This document shows positions 50,040 through 63,023 of a DNA stretch of 64,000 nucleotides, piece after piece. The position numbers and the translations under genes were made by a program. Position 1 is the stretch's first letter, and each line of letters begins with the position of its first letter. The DNA comes from Kofleriaceae bacterium (GTDB lineage Bacteria > Myxococcota_A > Polyangia > Haliangiales > Haliangiaceae), in contig JAGPCY010000005.1 of assembly GCA_018057825.1 (NCBI GenBank), positions 186,001 through 250,000 of the forward strand, given 5' to 3'. The notes beneath the pieces were generated by a model. It saw nothing but the letters and a program-made list of their open reading frames with translations. It had not been told where the DNA came from and searched no databases.

Positions 50040-50080
50040 TTGACAGGTGATTGGGCGTTCAGTACGGTCATTCCGTTCAG
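50040..50080 (+). promoter_or_regulatory. lexA promoter with two GTTCAG half-sites
   Basis: TTGACA (50040-50045), a 17-bp spacer and TACGGT (50063-50068) form a promoter. GTTCAG occurs at 50057-50062 and 50075-50080, 18 bp apart, flanking the -10. From memory, the Myxococcus LexA box contains GTTCAG, so these are likely LexA autoregulation sites. GGAGGG at about 50087 is the ribosome site. Confidence 0.6.
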
Positions 50081-50098
50081 GTGCCCGGAGGGCCCACC

Positions 50099-50785
50099 AT
50101 GTCTGACCAACTGACCGACCGCCAGCAGCAGATCCTCGACTTCATCTCCGGATCGATCGCCGGCCGGGGCTTTCCGCCGACCCTGCGCGAGATCGGCGAG
50201 CACTTCGGGATCCGTTCGACCAACGGGGTCAACGATCACCTGAAGGCCCTGGAGAAGAAGGGCTTCCTGCGCCGCGAGGACCTGAAGTCCCGCGCGATGC
50301 GCCCGACCCACAACCCGAACCACAACGTCGTGTCGCTGGCCGAGCGCCGCCGCGCCGCCGGCGGGAACGTGGCGCCCATCGACGGCGACGACGAGCTGTG
50401 CGAGGTCCCGATCCTCGGCAAGGTCGCCGCCGGTCGGCCGATCCTCGCGGTCGAGCAGGCCACCGACACGGTGCGGGTCGATCGCGTCTTGCTCGGCGGT
50501 CACCGCGAGGTCTTCGGCCTGCGCATCGTCGGCGAGTCGATGATCGAGGACGGGATCTTCGACGGCGACTACGTCTTCGTGAAGAAGACCGCGACCGCGC
50601 GGGCGGGCGAGATCGTGGTCGCGATGATCGAGGGCGAGGCCACCGTCAAGCGCTACTACCCCGAGGGCGATCGCATCCGGTTCCAGCCCGCCAACTCGAA
50701 CATGGCCCCGATCATCGTCCACAAGGCCGAGTTCAAGTCGGTCGACATCATCGGGATCGTGGTCGGGATATATCGTAAGATCTGA
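50099..50785 (+). CDS. lexA: LexA repressor
   Basis: A 228-residue SOS repressor. The winged helix-turn-helix spans about 1-65 ([23 protein letters not shown]). The linker has an Ala111-Gly112 cleavage site in VAAGRP. Catalytic Ser147 lies in GESMIEDG and Lys184 in ATVKRYY. RecA-stimulated self-cleavage is expected. Its promoter carries two GTTCAG half-sites, consistent with autoregulation. The two-hairpin element begins just at its stop codon. Confidence 0.96.
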   Translation: MSDQLTDRQQQILDFISGSIAGRGFPPTLREIGEHFGIRSTNGVNDHLKALEKKGFLRREDLKSRAMRPTHNPNHNVVSLAERRRAAGGNVAPIDGDDELCEVPILGKVAAGRPILAVEQATDTVRVDRVLLGGHREVFGLRIVGESMIEDGIFDGDYVFVKKTATARAGEIVVAMIEGEATVKRYYPEGDRIRFQPANSNMAPIIVHKAEFKSVDIIGIVVGIYRKI

Positions 50786-50858
50786 GGGTTTTTCGAAAAA
50801 ACCCTCCCCCGGCATTCGCCGGGGCCCCCTCCCAAAACGATCCGACCTGACGCGTGGG
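50784..50858 (+). repeat. two-hairpin interspersed element, copy 2
   Basis: Hairpin 1 is extended to ten base pairs (GAGGGTTTTT / AAAAACCCTC). Hairpin 2 is CCCCGGC / GCCGGGG with loop ATTC. The tail CAAAACGATCCGACCT matches copy 1 at 3116-3188. It starts on the last bases of the lexA stop codon. The position after a gene in both copies suggests a 3'-end role. Confidence 0.75.
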
Positions 50859-50913
50859 TGCGGTGCCCGGGTCATCGCTCGTGGTGGTGCGTGGGCGCCA
50901 GCGTGCGCATTGG

Positions 50914-51058
50914 GTTCGGACTCGGTCTCGGTCTCGGGTTCGGACCTCGGTCTCGGTCTCGGTCTCGGTCTCGGACTCGGACTCGGACTCGGACTCGGTC
51001 TCGGACTCGGGTTCGGACTCGGATTCGGTCTCGGGATCGGGTTCGGGATCGGGTTCGG
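50914..51058. repeat. degenerate hexamer array, about 24 units, after lexA
   Basis: The same NCTCGG family as the other arrays, but with more variants (GTTCGG, GATCGG), a 1-bp insertion near 50944, and a co-directional setting between lexA and the TonB-like gene. With copy 2 of the two-hairpin element it takes up most of the 415-bp gap. The remaining 51059-51200 shows nothing I recognise. Confidence 0.9.
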
Positions 51059-51200
51059 GGAACGATCCAGGCAACCGGTGGCGGGGGAGGGTGGTCCAAC
51101 CGGGGTGGCGCAGAGCTGTCCCATCTCGGGCGTGACACCCTTGTCAGGACCGGCCACGACGAAGGGCTCCCGTCGCGGCCGGGCCATGTCAGACTGAGGC

Positions 51201-53309
<2,109 letters not shown>

Positions 53310-53348
53310 CCACCCGCGGCGCCGGCGCGCCGCGATACACTGGACCTC

Positions 53349-54596
53349 ATGCCAGCGCTCCTCGACTGGGCCGAGGCGATGTGGACCGGGGCGACCACCG
53401 CCGATCACACCTCGATCATGATGGCCGGCATGGGCACGCCGCTCACCGAGGTCGCGCCCGGGGTCGGCTTCCTCGTCAACTTCGCCAACGTGATCGCGAT
53501 CGACGGCGGCGCCGACGGCCTGTGCCTGGTCGACACCGGCAGCTTCCTCACCGCCGACCGCGTGGCGGCCGAGGTCGGGCGGTGGCGCGCCCAGCCGGTG
53601 GTCGCCGCGGTCTACACCCACGGCCACGTCGATCACGCGATGGGCATGGCCGGCTTCGACGCCGCCGCGGTGGCCGCCGGGCGACCGCGGCCCCGGGTCT
53701 ACGCCCACGAGGCGGTGGCGGCGCGGTTCGAGCGCTATCGCCTGACCGCCGGCTGGAACCAGGCGATCAACACCCGACAGTTCCAGGTGCCGGGCCTGCG
53801 CTGGCCCACCGAGTATCGCTACCCCGACGTCACCTACCGCGATCGCTGGAAGCTCGCCGTCGGCGAGGTCAAGCTCGAGCTGCACCACGCCCTGGGCGAG
53901 ACCGACGATCACACCTGGGTGTGGATGCCGGCGACGAAGGTCTTGTGCCCGGGCGATCTGTTCATCTGGGCCGCGCCCAACTGCGGCAACCCGCAGAAGG
54001 TCCAGCGCTACGTCCGCGAGTGGGCCGACGCGCTCGACGCCATGCGCGCGCTCTGCCCCGAGGTCTTGCTGCCCGGCCACGGCCCGCCGATCGTCGGCGC
54101 CGACCGGGTCGCGACCGCGCTCACCGACACCGCCGCGCTCCTGCGCACGATCCACGATCAGACCGTGGCGGCGATGAACCAGGGCGCGACCCTCGACGAG
54201 GTGGTCGCCGCGGTCGCGATCCCGAAGGAGCTCTTGACCCGTCCGTACCTGCGGCCGGTCTACGACGATCCCGCGTTCATCATCCGCAACGTCTGGCGCC
54301 GCTACGGGGGCTGGTGGGACGGCAACCCGGCCCATCTGTTGCCGCCGCGCGAGGCCGCCCTGGCCCGCGAGGTCGCGGCGCTGGCCGGTGGCGCGGCCGC
54401 CCTCGCCAGCCGGGCCGAGGCCGTCGCCGACGACGATCTCGCGCTGGCCTGCCAGCTCGTCGAGTGGGCGGCGGCCGCCGCCCCCGACGACGCCGGCGTG
54501 GTCGCGCTGCGGGCCCGGCTGTACCGGCGCCGCGCCGAGGGCGAGACCAGCCTCATGGCCAAGAGCATCTTCACCGCCGCCAGCAGCCGGCGATGA
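53349..54596 (+). CDS. MBL-fold metallohydrolase, alkylsulfatase-like
   Basis: A 415-residue metallo-beta-lactamase-fold hydrolase. The zinc motif THGHVDHAMG gives His91, His93, Asp95 and His96, with later ligands in GETDDHTW, CPGDLFIW and LLPGHGPPI. The C-terminal part (about 330-400) is helical, like the dimerisation domain of alkylsulfatase-type members. The substrate is not predictable. It starts 39 bp after the TonB-like gene and overlaps the phosphoesterase gene by ATGA. Confidence 0.87.
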   Translation: MPALLDWAEAMWTGATTADHTSIMMAGMGTPLTEVAPGVGFLVNFANVIAIDGGADGLCLVDTGSFLTADRVAAEVGRWRAQPVVAAVYTHGHVDHAMGMAGFDAAAVAAGRPRPRVYAHEAVAARFERYRLTAGWNQAINTRQFQVPGLRWPTEYRYPDVTYRDRWKLAVGEVKLELHHALGETDDHTWVWMPATKVLCPGDLFIWAAPNCGNPQKVQRYVREWADALDAMRALCPEVLLPGHGPPIVGADRVATALTDTAALLRTIHDQTVAAMNQGATLDEVVAAVAIPKELLTRPYLRPVYDDPAFIIRNVWRRYGGWWDGNPAHLLPPREAALAREVAALAGGAAALASRAEAVADDDLALACQLVEWAAAAAPDDAGVVALRARLYRRRAEGETSLMAKSIFTAASSRR

Positions 54597-55774
54597 CGCT
54601 GGGCCAGCTCACCGGGATCGTGGTCGGCACCGCGATCCAAGTCGGCTTCCACTACTACCTGTGGCGGCGCCTGGTGCGCGACGGCGGCTGGCCGACGCCG
54701 GCCTACCGGGCCGCGACGGTCGCCGTGGTGGTGCTCGGGCTGTCGACCCCGGCGACGATCTGGCTCAACCGCGCCGACGTGCGCTGGATCGGGCCGACCC
54801 TGGGCTGGGTCAGCTTCCCGTGGATGGCGCTGGTCGCGATCACGACCAGCGTCCTGGTCGCGCTCGATCTCGGGCGCTGGCTGTGGCGCGCGGTCGCCGA
54901 TCGGCGGCGCGGCGCGGCCGACGTCGATCTGGCGCGCCGTCGGGCCCTGGCCCGGATGACCGGCGGCGCGGCCCTGGTCGCCGGTGCGGCCACCGTCGGC
55001 GCCGGCATGCGGAGCGCGCTGGCGGGCCCGTCGGTGGTGACAGTCGAGATCCCGGTGGTTGGCCTGGGCGCCGAGCTCGATGGCTTCACGATCGCGCAGG
55101 TCACCGATCTGCACGTCGGCCTGACGATCGATCGCGCCTACGTCGCCGACGTGGTCGCGCGGACCAACGCGATCGGCGCCGACGCGATCGCGCTCACCGG
55201 CGATCTGGTCGACGGCACGGTCGCCGCCCTGGCCGACGACGTCGCGCCGCTGGCGGCGTTGCGCGCGCCCCACGGGGTGTACTTCGTCACCGGCAACCAC
55301 GAGTTCTACAGCGGGGTCGAGGCGTGGCGCGTCGAGCTGGCCCGGCTGGGGCTCACCCCGCTGCGCAACCAGCACGTCGCGATCCGCCGCGGCGCCGCCG
55401 CCCTGACCCTGGCCGGCGTCGACGATCACACCGGGCGACGCTTCGGCGCCGAGCACGGGCCGCGCTACGACGCCGCGCTGGCCGGCCGCGATCCGAGCGC
55501 GCCCGTCGTCTTGCTCGCCCATCAGCCGCGCCAGATCAAGCACGCGATCCGCCATCGGGTCGCGGTCCAGCTCTCGGGCCACACCCACGGCGGCCAGGTC
55601 TGGCCGTGGCACTTCGTCGTCGCGCTGCAGCAGGGCGGGCGGGTCGCCGGGCTGTATCGCGAAGGGCCGACCACGCTGTACGTGTGCCGCGGCGCCGGCT
55701 ACTGGGGGCCGCCGGTGCGCGTCGGCGCGCCGGCCGAGATCGCGCGGATCGTGCTGCGGGCGGTGCCGGCGTGA
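54593..55774 (+). CDS. membrane-anchored metallophosphoesterase
   Basis: A 393-residue protein with about four N-terminal hydrophobic helices (1-140) and a metallophosphoesterase domain with DLHVG, GDLVDG, GNHEFY and GHTHGGQ, the di-metal motifs of the YkuE/calcineurin-like group. A likely substrate is a nucleotide-lipid or UDP-sugar lipid precursor at the membrane, inferred from related enzymes. It is translationally coupled to both neighbours (ATGA upstream, GTGA downstream), making a three-gene unit. Confidence 0.9.
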   Translation: MTLGQLTGIVVGTAIQVGFHYYLWRRLVRDGGWPTPAYRAATVAVVVLGLSTPATIWLNRADVRWIGPTLGWVSFPWMALVAITTSVLVALDLGRWLWRAVADRRRGAADVDLARRRALARMTGGAALVAGAATVGAGMRSALAGPSVVTVEIPVVGLGAELDGFTIAQVTDLHVGLTIDRAYVADVVARTNAIGADAIALTGDLVDGTVAALADDVAPLAALRAPHGVYFVTGNHEFYSGVEAWRVELARLGLTPLRNQHVAIRRGAAALTLAGVDDHTGRRFGAEHGPRYDAALAGRDPSAPVVLLAHQPRQIKHAIRHRVAVQLSGHTHGGQVWPWHFVVALQQGGRVAGLYREGPTTLYVCRGAGYWGPPVRVGAPAEIARIVLRAVPA

Positions 55775-56651
55775 GGCGCGCGTGGGCGCTGGCGGTGGCG
55801 CTCGTCGCGGCCTGTGGCTCGCGCGGACCTGGCCTCGATCGCGAGCGGGCCGCGGCGGTGTTCTCGCGGGTCGCGGTCGACACCGGCGGGGTGCACGGCC
55901 TGTCGGGCCTGGCCGTCGATGGCGATGGCCGGCTGTGGACGGTGGCGGAGCGCGGCGCCGTCGCGTTCGCGATCACCGTCGACGGCGGCGTCTCGACCGC
56001 GCGCCGTCACCCGATCGCGGGGTTGCCGCCCGGCGAGGACCTCGAGGCGGTGGCGGTCGCCGACGACGGCGGTCTGTGGCTGGGCACCGAGGGGCGCGAT
56101 CGCGGCGTCGCGCGGGTGTTTCACGCCGCGCGCGCCAGCGACGGCTTCGCGATCGATCGACCGGCGATCGAGCTGCGCGCAGAGACCGTGGGCGTCGAGG
56201 TCGGTGCCAACCATGGCGCCGAGGGTGTGTGCGCAGCCGCGGGCCGGGTCTACGTCGCGATCGAGACCGCCGGCCGCGACGACGACGGTCGGTGGGCGCC
56301 GGTCGTGGCCATCGATCCGGCGAGCGGCGCGCAGGTGGTCCGCCGGCTGCGCTTGACGAGCGACGCCGGCAAGCTGTCGGCCCTCGAGTGCTGGCGCGAC
56401 GGCGAGCGCGTGCGCGGCTGGGCGATCGAGCGCCACTTCGCGGTCACCCGGCTGCTCGCCTTCGACCTCGATGGCGCGGGCGCGATCGCGCCGACGGTGC
56501 TGGTCGATCTGGGGCCGGTCCTGCGCGGCAGCTTGAACCTCGAGGGCCTGGCCCGGTTGCCCGACGGCCGGCCGGTCGCCGCCGTCGACAACCAGTACCG
56601 CACGATCACCGGGCCCGACGAGCTCCTGGTCTTTCGCGCGGCGCCGCGACG

Positions 56652-56655
<4 letters not shown>
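55771..56655 (+). CDS. esterase-like/phytase-type beta-propeller lipoprotein
   Basis: A 294-residue predicted lipoprotein (lipobox AAC, Cys15) with a beta-propeller-like body. Motifs such as [37 protein letters not shown] and [13 protein letters not shown] recall the esterase-like domain of the phytase superfamily. Activity is uncertain. It is coupled to the phosphoesterase gene by GTGA, which hints at sequential action on phosphorylated substrates. Its TAG shares three bases with the TAA of the convergent collagen-like gene. Confidence 0.8.
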
Positions 56656-58415
<1,760 letters not shown>

Positions 58416-58427
58416 GGAGACCTCCAG

Positions 58428-58754
58428 CTAGCGTTGCGTGGCGCCGGTGACACCACCGCGGCGCTGGTAGTTGGGGGACGTCGACGAGCCGTCGCCGGAG
58501 CGCAGCGTGCCGAACAGCTTGTAGTTGGGGCTCTGGGCCTCGACCGCGCCGGTGACGACGCCGGTGCCGGGGTGGCCGACCGGGGCGTCGAGCCCGGCGT
58601 CGACCAGCGGCCCATCGACCAGGGTGGCGTCGACGAGCAACGCGTCGACGACGCCGGCGTCATCGATTCGAGCGTCGGTGATTTCTTTGCCCTTTTTCCC
58701 ACACCCGGCGAGGGCGAGGATCGCGACGATGGTCCACCCGCGCATGCCCAGCAT
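58428..58754 (-). CDS. small lipoprotein, hypothetical
   Basis: A 108-residue predicted lipoprotein with lipobox LAGC (Cys18) and a Lys-rich start. A repeated Asp/Val/Leu segment (DARIDDAGVV, LLVDATLVDG, PLVDAGLD) precedes a low-complexity C-terminal half. Such Asp-rich linkers are common on myxobacterial surface lipoproteins. A second in-frame ATG nine bases in (58745) is equally plausible. It is the likely first gene of the operon with the collagen-like gene. Confidence 0.7.
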   Translation of the reverse strand: MLGMRGWTIVAILALAGCGKKGKEITDARIDDAGVVDALLVDATLVDGPLVDAGLDAPVGHPGTGVVTGAVEAQSPNYKLFGTLRSGDGSSTSPNYQRRGGVTGATQR

Positions 58755-58906
58755 CGTCCGCGGTCAGGCCGCGCCGGTCAATCGCCAGCTCTGGCAACTC
58801 ACGGCCAAGCGACTCCCATCACACGATCGCCCACGCACCTTGCCCGTCGCCTGCGATGGACGACCAGGCCGCGCCCGCCGCCCTGGGTCCCTATACAACC
58901 CGCGCC

Positions 58907-59135
58907 GCTCCGAAACTCAGGGCGGCTTGGTTCACGTGCGGGGTTCCGGAAACCCCTGCGATGGGTCTCCGCCCCGCGCCCGCCGCTCCGAAACTCAGGG
59001 CGGCGTGCTTCACGTGCGGGGCAACCCTGCGATGGGTCTCCGCCCCGCGCCCGTCGATCCGGAACTCAGGGCGGCTTGGTTCACGTGTGGGGTTCCGGAA
59101 ACCCGTTGGAACGGGCCACCACCCCGCGCCCGCCG
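58907..59135. repeat. three tandem 71-78 bp repeats with palindromes
   Basis: Units start at 58907, 58985 and 59056. Each has CCGAAACTCAGGGCGGC or a close variant, then TTCACGTG, then in units 1 and 3 the palindrome GGGTTCCGGAAACCC. Unit 2 has a 7-bp deletion that removes it, and unit 3 is diverged at its right end. They lie upstream of the lipoprotein/collagen-like operon and downstream of the metalloprotease. Nothing else was recognised in 58755-59161. Confidence 0.88.
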
Positions 59136-59161
59136 CACCAGTTCCCTAGAAGAACGCAACG

Positions 59162-60097
59162 CTACTTGCCGAAGCGATACGTCGTGAACAGCGAGTCCAT
59201 CCGGGTGTCCTGACCCGCGGTGAACGTGTTCATGCACGCGTCGTCGGTGTAGTCCATGAAGTTGGTGATCGGGTCGACGCCGGGGAAACGCGAACCCGTG
59301 CAGGTGTCGCGGCCGGTCGGGCAACCGTAGGCCGCGCTGCGCTCGGCGGGGGTGTCAGCGACGCCGTCACCACCGGTGGTCGAGCGGACGCAGCCGCCCT
59401 GGAACGTGTGATAGAGGCCCATCCAGTGGCCGACCTCGTGGGTGCCGGTGTCGCCGAGGTTGTACGGCGCCGCGGTGCCGCCGGGGACCGACGAGTAGAG
59501 GATCACCACGCCGTCGTCCTTCGGACGGCTGGTGTAGCTCGACGGGAAGGTCGCCCAGCCGAGCAGGCCGCCGCCGGGGTTCGACGAGTAGATGTTGAGG
59601 TCGTCCGCGGTGCCGACGCGGAGGGCGTTCTTCATCGCGGCCTCGGCGGAGGTGCCCGGGCCGGCGGTGTACCAGGAGGCGTTGGTGGTGCGCGTGGTCT
59701 GGACCAGGTTGAACGACCAGCCGGTGCCCGCGTAGGCCGCGTTCAGCACGTTCATCTGCGCGGTGATCTGCGAGTCGGGGATGTTGCCGTTCGAGAGCGC
59801 CGTGCCGTTGTTGATGACGTGCCAGTAGACGTTGATCGTCCCACCGGTGGCGTTGCCGCCGACCTGATCCTTGCGCTCGGACAGGAAGGTCTCGACCTCG
59901 TCCTCGATCGCGAGGCGCTGCGCCTCGTCGAGGTCTTCGGTGCCGCACAGGCGCGCCGAGCCGTCGTAGTCGGCGGGCTGCTCGCCCTCGATGATCGGGC
60001 CGGTGTCCAGCGAGTCCTCGTCCTCCATCACGCAGGCGCCAGCGGCGAGCGCGGTCAGGGACACGAGCAACGAAGCGCGAAAGGCAGAACGACGCAT
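59162..60097 (-). CDS. M43-type zinc metalloprotease lipoprotein
   Basis: A 311-residue predicted lipoprotein (lipobox AAGAC, Cys22) of the pappalysin (M43) metzincin group. The zinc site is HEVGHWMGLYH (His220, Glu221, His224, His230) and the Met-turn Met281 lies in NFMDYTDD. A propeptide-like region covers about 23-85. It probably cleaves extracellular or surface proteins. Its own promoter must lie in the 383-bp gap upstream. It ends 26 bp from the 71-78 bp tandem repeats. Confidence 0.92.
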   Translation of the reverse strand: MRRSAFRASLLVSLTALAAGACVMEDEDSLDTGPIIEGEQPADYDGSARLCGTEDLDEAQRLAIEDEVETFLSERKDQVGGNATGGTINVYWHVINNGTALSNGNIPDSQITAQMNVLNAAYAGTGWSFNLVQTTRTTNASWYTAGPGTSAEAAMKNALRVGTADDLNIYSSNPGGGLLGWATFPSSYTSRPKDDGVVILYSSVPGGTAAPYNLGDTGTHEVGHWMGLYHTFQGGCVRSTTGGDGVADTPAERSAAYGCPTGRDTCTGSRFPGVDPITNFMDYTDDACMNTFTAGQDTRMDSLFTTYRFGK

Positions 60098-60480
60098 CAG
60101 GGGCTCCCTCGACTGAGAATGGAAAGTTCCGTTTCGGTGCGCAGCCCTACAGCACGCGGCGTTCCAATCCGCGGCGCGATCCCGGCGCGGTGGCGCGTGA
60201 CAGCGCGGTGACGCAGAACCGGATACTTGCGGCCGTCGCGAGGCGGATCTCTCCCCACGGGTACCGAGGGCGACCTACACCCGCCGACTGGGGCCAGACT
60301 GCGCAAGGTGGGGCCTCGCTGTGCCAGCCTGTCCTAGTACAAGCGGCGTTCCGCTACGCGTCGTCGTCGGTGGACGCCCCCGATGAACCCCGGTGCGCCC
60401 ACATCGCGCTGGCGGTCTCGCCGCGCCGGTTCCTTCGCCCGGGCCGGCCCGGCGGATCGCGCGACGTATATATTGCCCGC
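60098..60480. other. intergenic gap with a TATATT -10-like site
   Basis: The 383 bp between the divergent metalloprotease and phosphohexomutase genes contain no gene I can support. TATATT at 60469-60474, a rare AT-rich patch, lies seven bases before the GTG start of the mutase. A metalloprotease promoter is not clear. Confidence 0.5.
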
Positions 60481-62214
60481 GTGAACACCGTCGACCTCGC
60501 CCGCGCCTGGCTGGCCCGCGACCCCGATCCCGACACCCGCGCCGAGCTGGGCGCGCTCCTGGCCAAGGTCGAGGCCGGCGACGCCGCCGCGGCCGCCGAG
60601 CTCGCCGAGCGATTCTCGGGCCGTCTGGAGTTCGGGACCGCCGGCATCCGCGGCGTCCTGGCGGCCGGTCCCCAGCGCATGAACCAGCTGCAGGTCCGCG
60701 AGGTGACCGCGGGCCTGGCCGCCTACCTGGCGGCCGAGGTCCCCGACGCCCGGACCCGCGGCGCCGTGATCGGCTACGACGGCCGGCGCAAGTCGCGGCT
60801 GTTCGCTGAAGAGACCGCCGCGGTCCTCGCCGCCGCCGGCTTCGTCGTGCATCTGGCCGACCACCCATGGCCGACGCCGGTGACGGCCTTCGCGGTCCTG
60901 CGCCTTGGGGCCGCGGCGGGCGTGATGGTCACCGCGTCCCACAACCCGCCCGAGTACAACGGCTACAAGGTCTACTGGGGCAACGGCGCGCAGATCATCC
61001 CGCCCATCGACGGCGGCATCGCCAGCGCGATCGCCGCGGTCGCCGGGACTGCGATCTCCACCACCTCGCTCGACCGAGCGCGGGCCGACGGGCGGCTCCA
61101 CGCGCTGGGCGCCGCGATGGAGGACGCCTACGTCGCCGAGGTCCTCGCGCTCCAGGTCGCGCCGAGCGCGTCGCGCGCCGGGCTGCGCATCGCGTACACG
61201 CCGCTGCACGGGGTCGGCGCCGCCCTGGTCGAGCGGGTCCTGGCCGCCGCCGGCTTCGAGCCGGTCGCGACCGAGCCCAGCCAGCGCGAGCCCGACGGCG
61301 CGTTCCCGACGGTGGCGTTCCCCAACCCCGAGGAGAAGGGCGCGATGGATCGGGTCCTCGCGCTGGCGACCCAGACCGGCGCCGAGCTGGTCCTGGCCAA
61401 CGACCCCGACGCCGATCGGCTCGCGGTCGCGCTGCCCGATCCCTGGGCGCCGTCGGGCTACCGGATGCTGACCGGCGATCAGGTCGGGGTCCTGCTCGCC
61501 GACTATCTCCTGGCCCACGCGCCGGCCGGTCAGCGGCTGGTCGCGTGCAGCCTGGTGTCGTCGCAGATGTTGCGGTTCCTCGCCGCGTCCTGGGGCGCCG
61601 AGGCCAAGGAGACCCTGACCGGCTTCAAGTGGATCGCCAACGAGGCCATGGCCTGGCAGGCCGCGACCGGCGGCCGCTTCGTGCTCGGCTACGAGGAGGC
61701 CCTGGGCTACAGCGTCGGCGAGCTGGTCCGCGACAAGGACGGCGTGTCGGCGGCGATGGCCTTCGCCGAGCTCGCCGCCTGGGATCGCGCGCGCGGCACC
61801 ACCGTGGCCGCGCACCTCGACGAGCTGTACCGGCGCATCGGCCTGTTCGTGACCGAGCAGATGTCGCTGACCTTGCCGGGCGCCGACGGCGTCGCCGCGA
61901 TCAAGCGCGGCATGGCCCGGGTCCGCGCCCAGCCGCCGACCGCGCTCGGCCCGCATCCGATCGAGGTCGTGCGCGATCTCGCCAGCGGCGCCGACGGGCT
62001 GCCGCCGTCCGACGTGTTGATCTTCACGCTGGCCGGCGGCCGCCGCGTGATCATGCGGCCGTCGGGCACCGAGCCCAAGCTCAAGAGCTACTACGAGGTC
62101 CGGGTCGAGGTCGGCGGCGACGAGCCCCTGGCGGCGGCGCGGGCCCGCGGCGCGACCGAGCTGGCCGCGCTGCGCGAGGCCCACCAGGCGATCCTGCGCG
62201 AGGCCATGGCGTGA
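60481..62214 (+). CDS. phosphohexomutase (phosphoglucomutase/phosphomannomutase type)
   Basis: A 577-residue alpha-D-phosphohexomutase. The phospho-Ser153 loop is TASHNPPEYNGYK, the metal loop NDPDADR, the sugar-binding loop GYEEALGY and the phosphate-binding end RPSGTEPK. At 577 residues it fits the larger PgcA-like bacterial group acting on glucose or mannose phosphates. The GTG start lies seven bases after a -10-like site, so the transcript may be leaderless. The stop overlaps the next start by GTGA. Confidence 0.92.
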   Translation: MNTVDLARAWLARDPDPDTRAELGALLAKVEAGDAAAAAELAERFSGRLEFGTAGIRGVLAAGPQRMNQLQVREVTAGLAAYLAAEVPDARTRGAVIGYDGRRKSRLFAEETAAVLAAAGFVVHLADHPWPTPVTAFAVLRLGAAAGVMVTASHNPPEYNGYKVYWGNGAQIIPPIDGGIASAIAAVAGTAISTTSLDRARADGRLHALGAAMEDAYVAEVLALQVAPSASRAGLRIAYTPLHGVGAALVERVLAAAGFEPVATEPSQREPDGAFPTVAFPNPEEKGAMDRVLALATQTGAELVLANDPDADRLAVALPDPWAPSGYRMLTGDQVGVLLADYLLAHAPAGQRLVACSLVSSQMLRFLAASWGAEAKETLTGFKWIANEAMAWQAATGGRFVLGYEEALGYSVGELVRDKDGVSAAMAFAELAAWDRARGTTVAAHLDELYRRIGLFVTEQMSLTLPGADGVAAIKRGMARVRAQPPTALGPHPIEVVRDLASGADGLPPSDVLIFTLAGGRRVIMRPSGTEPKLKSYYEVRVEVGGDEPLAAARARGATELAALREAHQAILREAMA

Positions 62215-62999
62215 CCGCGGTCCTCGACGGGACCGCGCTCGGGCGGTGGGTCGAGATCGCCTTGCCCGAGCCGCCGTGGTCGTCGCCGGCGCCGTTCGTC
62301 GGCTTCGCCTACCTCGATCCCCAGGCTGGGATGTCGGCCAAGGGCGGGCCGGCCGATGAGCCGGGGTCGACCGTGCTGGTGGTGCGGCTGCCGATCGGCG
62401 CGCCGAGCCGGATCCTGTCCGAGGCCGAGGTCGCCGACCGCGGCCTGCCGACGCCACCGCTGTGGGTCGCCGCCTACGGGCCGCAGCCGCCGGCGGTCGC
62501 GCCGTGGCGGACCGCGCCGGCCCTGCGCGGTCGCTGGCATCGCCAGTTCCCCGACGACACCGCGGTCCTGTGCCACGACGGCGATCCGGTGCGCACCGGG
62601 GTCGCTCCCGAGGGCTGCTGGGTCCGGGTGGTCGAGCAGCACCCGGCGCCGGCCCGACCGGCGGCGCGCGCCGACGGCGCCGCGGTCCCCCTCGACGGCG
62701 CGGTCTATGTCGGCGAGCTGTTGACCACGCCGCGCCACCTGCGCTCGCTGGCGCCCGGCGATCGGGTGTGGTTCCTCGCCGACGCGGCCCGGCGCCACGC
62801 GCTCCAGGTCTCGCCAGCGTACCTGGCCGAGCGACCGGCCTGGACGGTCACGCCGTGTCCGCGCTGCGGTCTGGTCGAGCTGTTCGAGCCGCCGTCGCTG
62901 GCCGCCGCCGCCCGCTTCCCGGAGCAAGGCGAGGTCATGGCCTTCACCGTGCGCTGCCCGCTGTGTCCCCCGCCCGCCGCGCTGGCCCTGGCGCGCCGA

Positions 63000-63023
<24 letters not shown>
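62211..63023 (+). CDS. hypothetical protein with C-terminal Cys pairs
   Basis: A 270-residue protein I do not recognise. The first 200 residues are mixed beta and helix. The last 60 hold CPRCGLVELF and CPLC, which could bind zinc. It is coupled to the phosphohexomutase by GTGA, so they are made together. The last 24 bp overlap, in antisense, the C-terminus of the sigma-54 activator. No function is proposed. Confidence 0.7.

Noticed and set aside
58525-59187. Plus-strand frame through the 71-78 bp repeats
   Set aside because: The frame crosses repeats whose lengths differ by 7 bp, runs antisense to a lipoprotein gene, and has Arg/Pro-rich shadow composition.
60190-60480. N-terminal extension of the phosphohexomutase
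   Set aside because: The upstream residues show no family similarity, while the frame from GTG 60481 begins as homologues do and follows a -10-like site.
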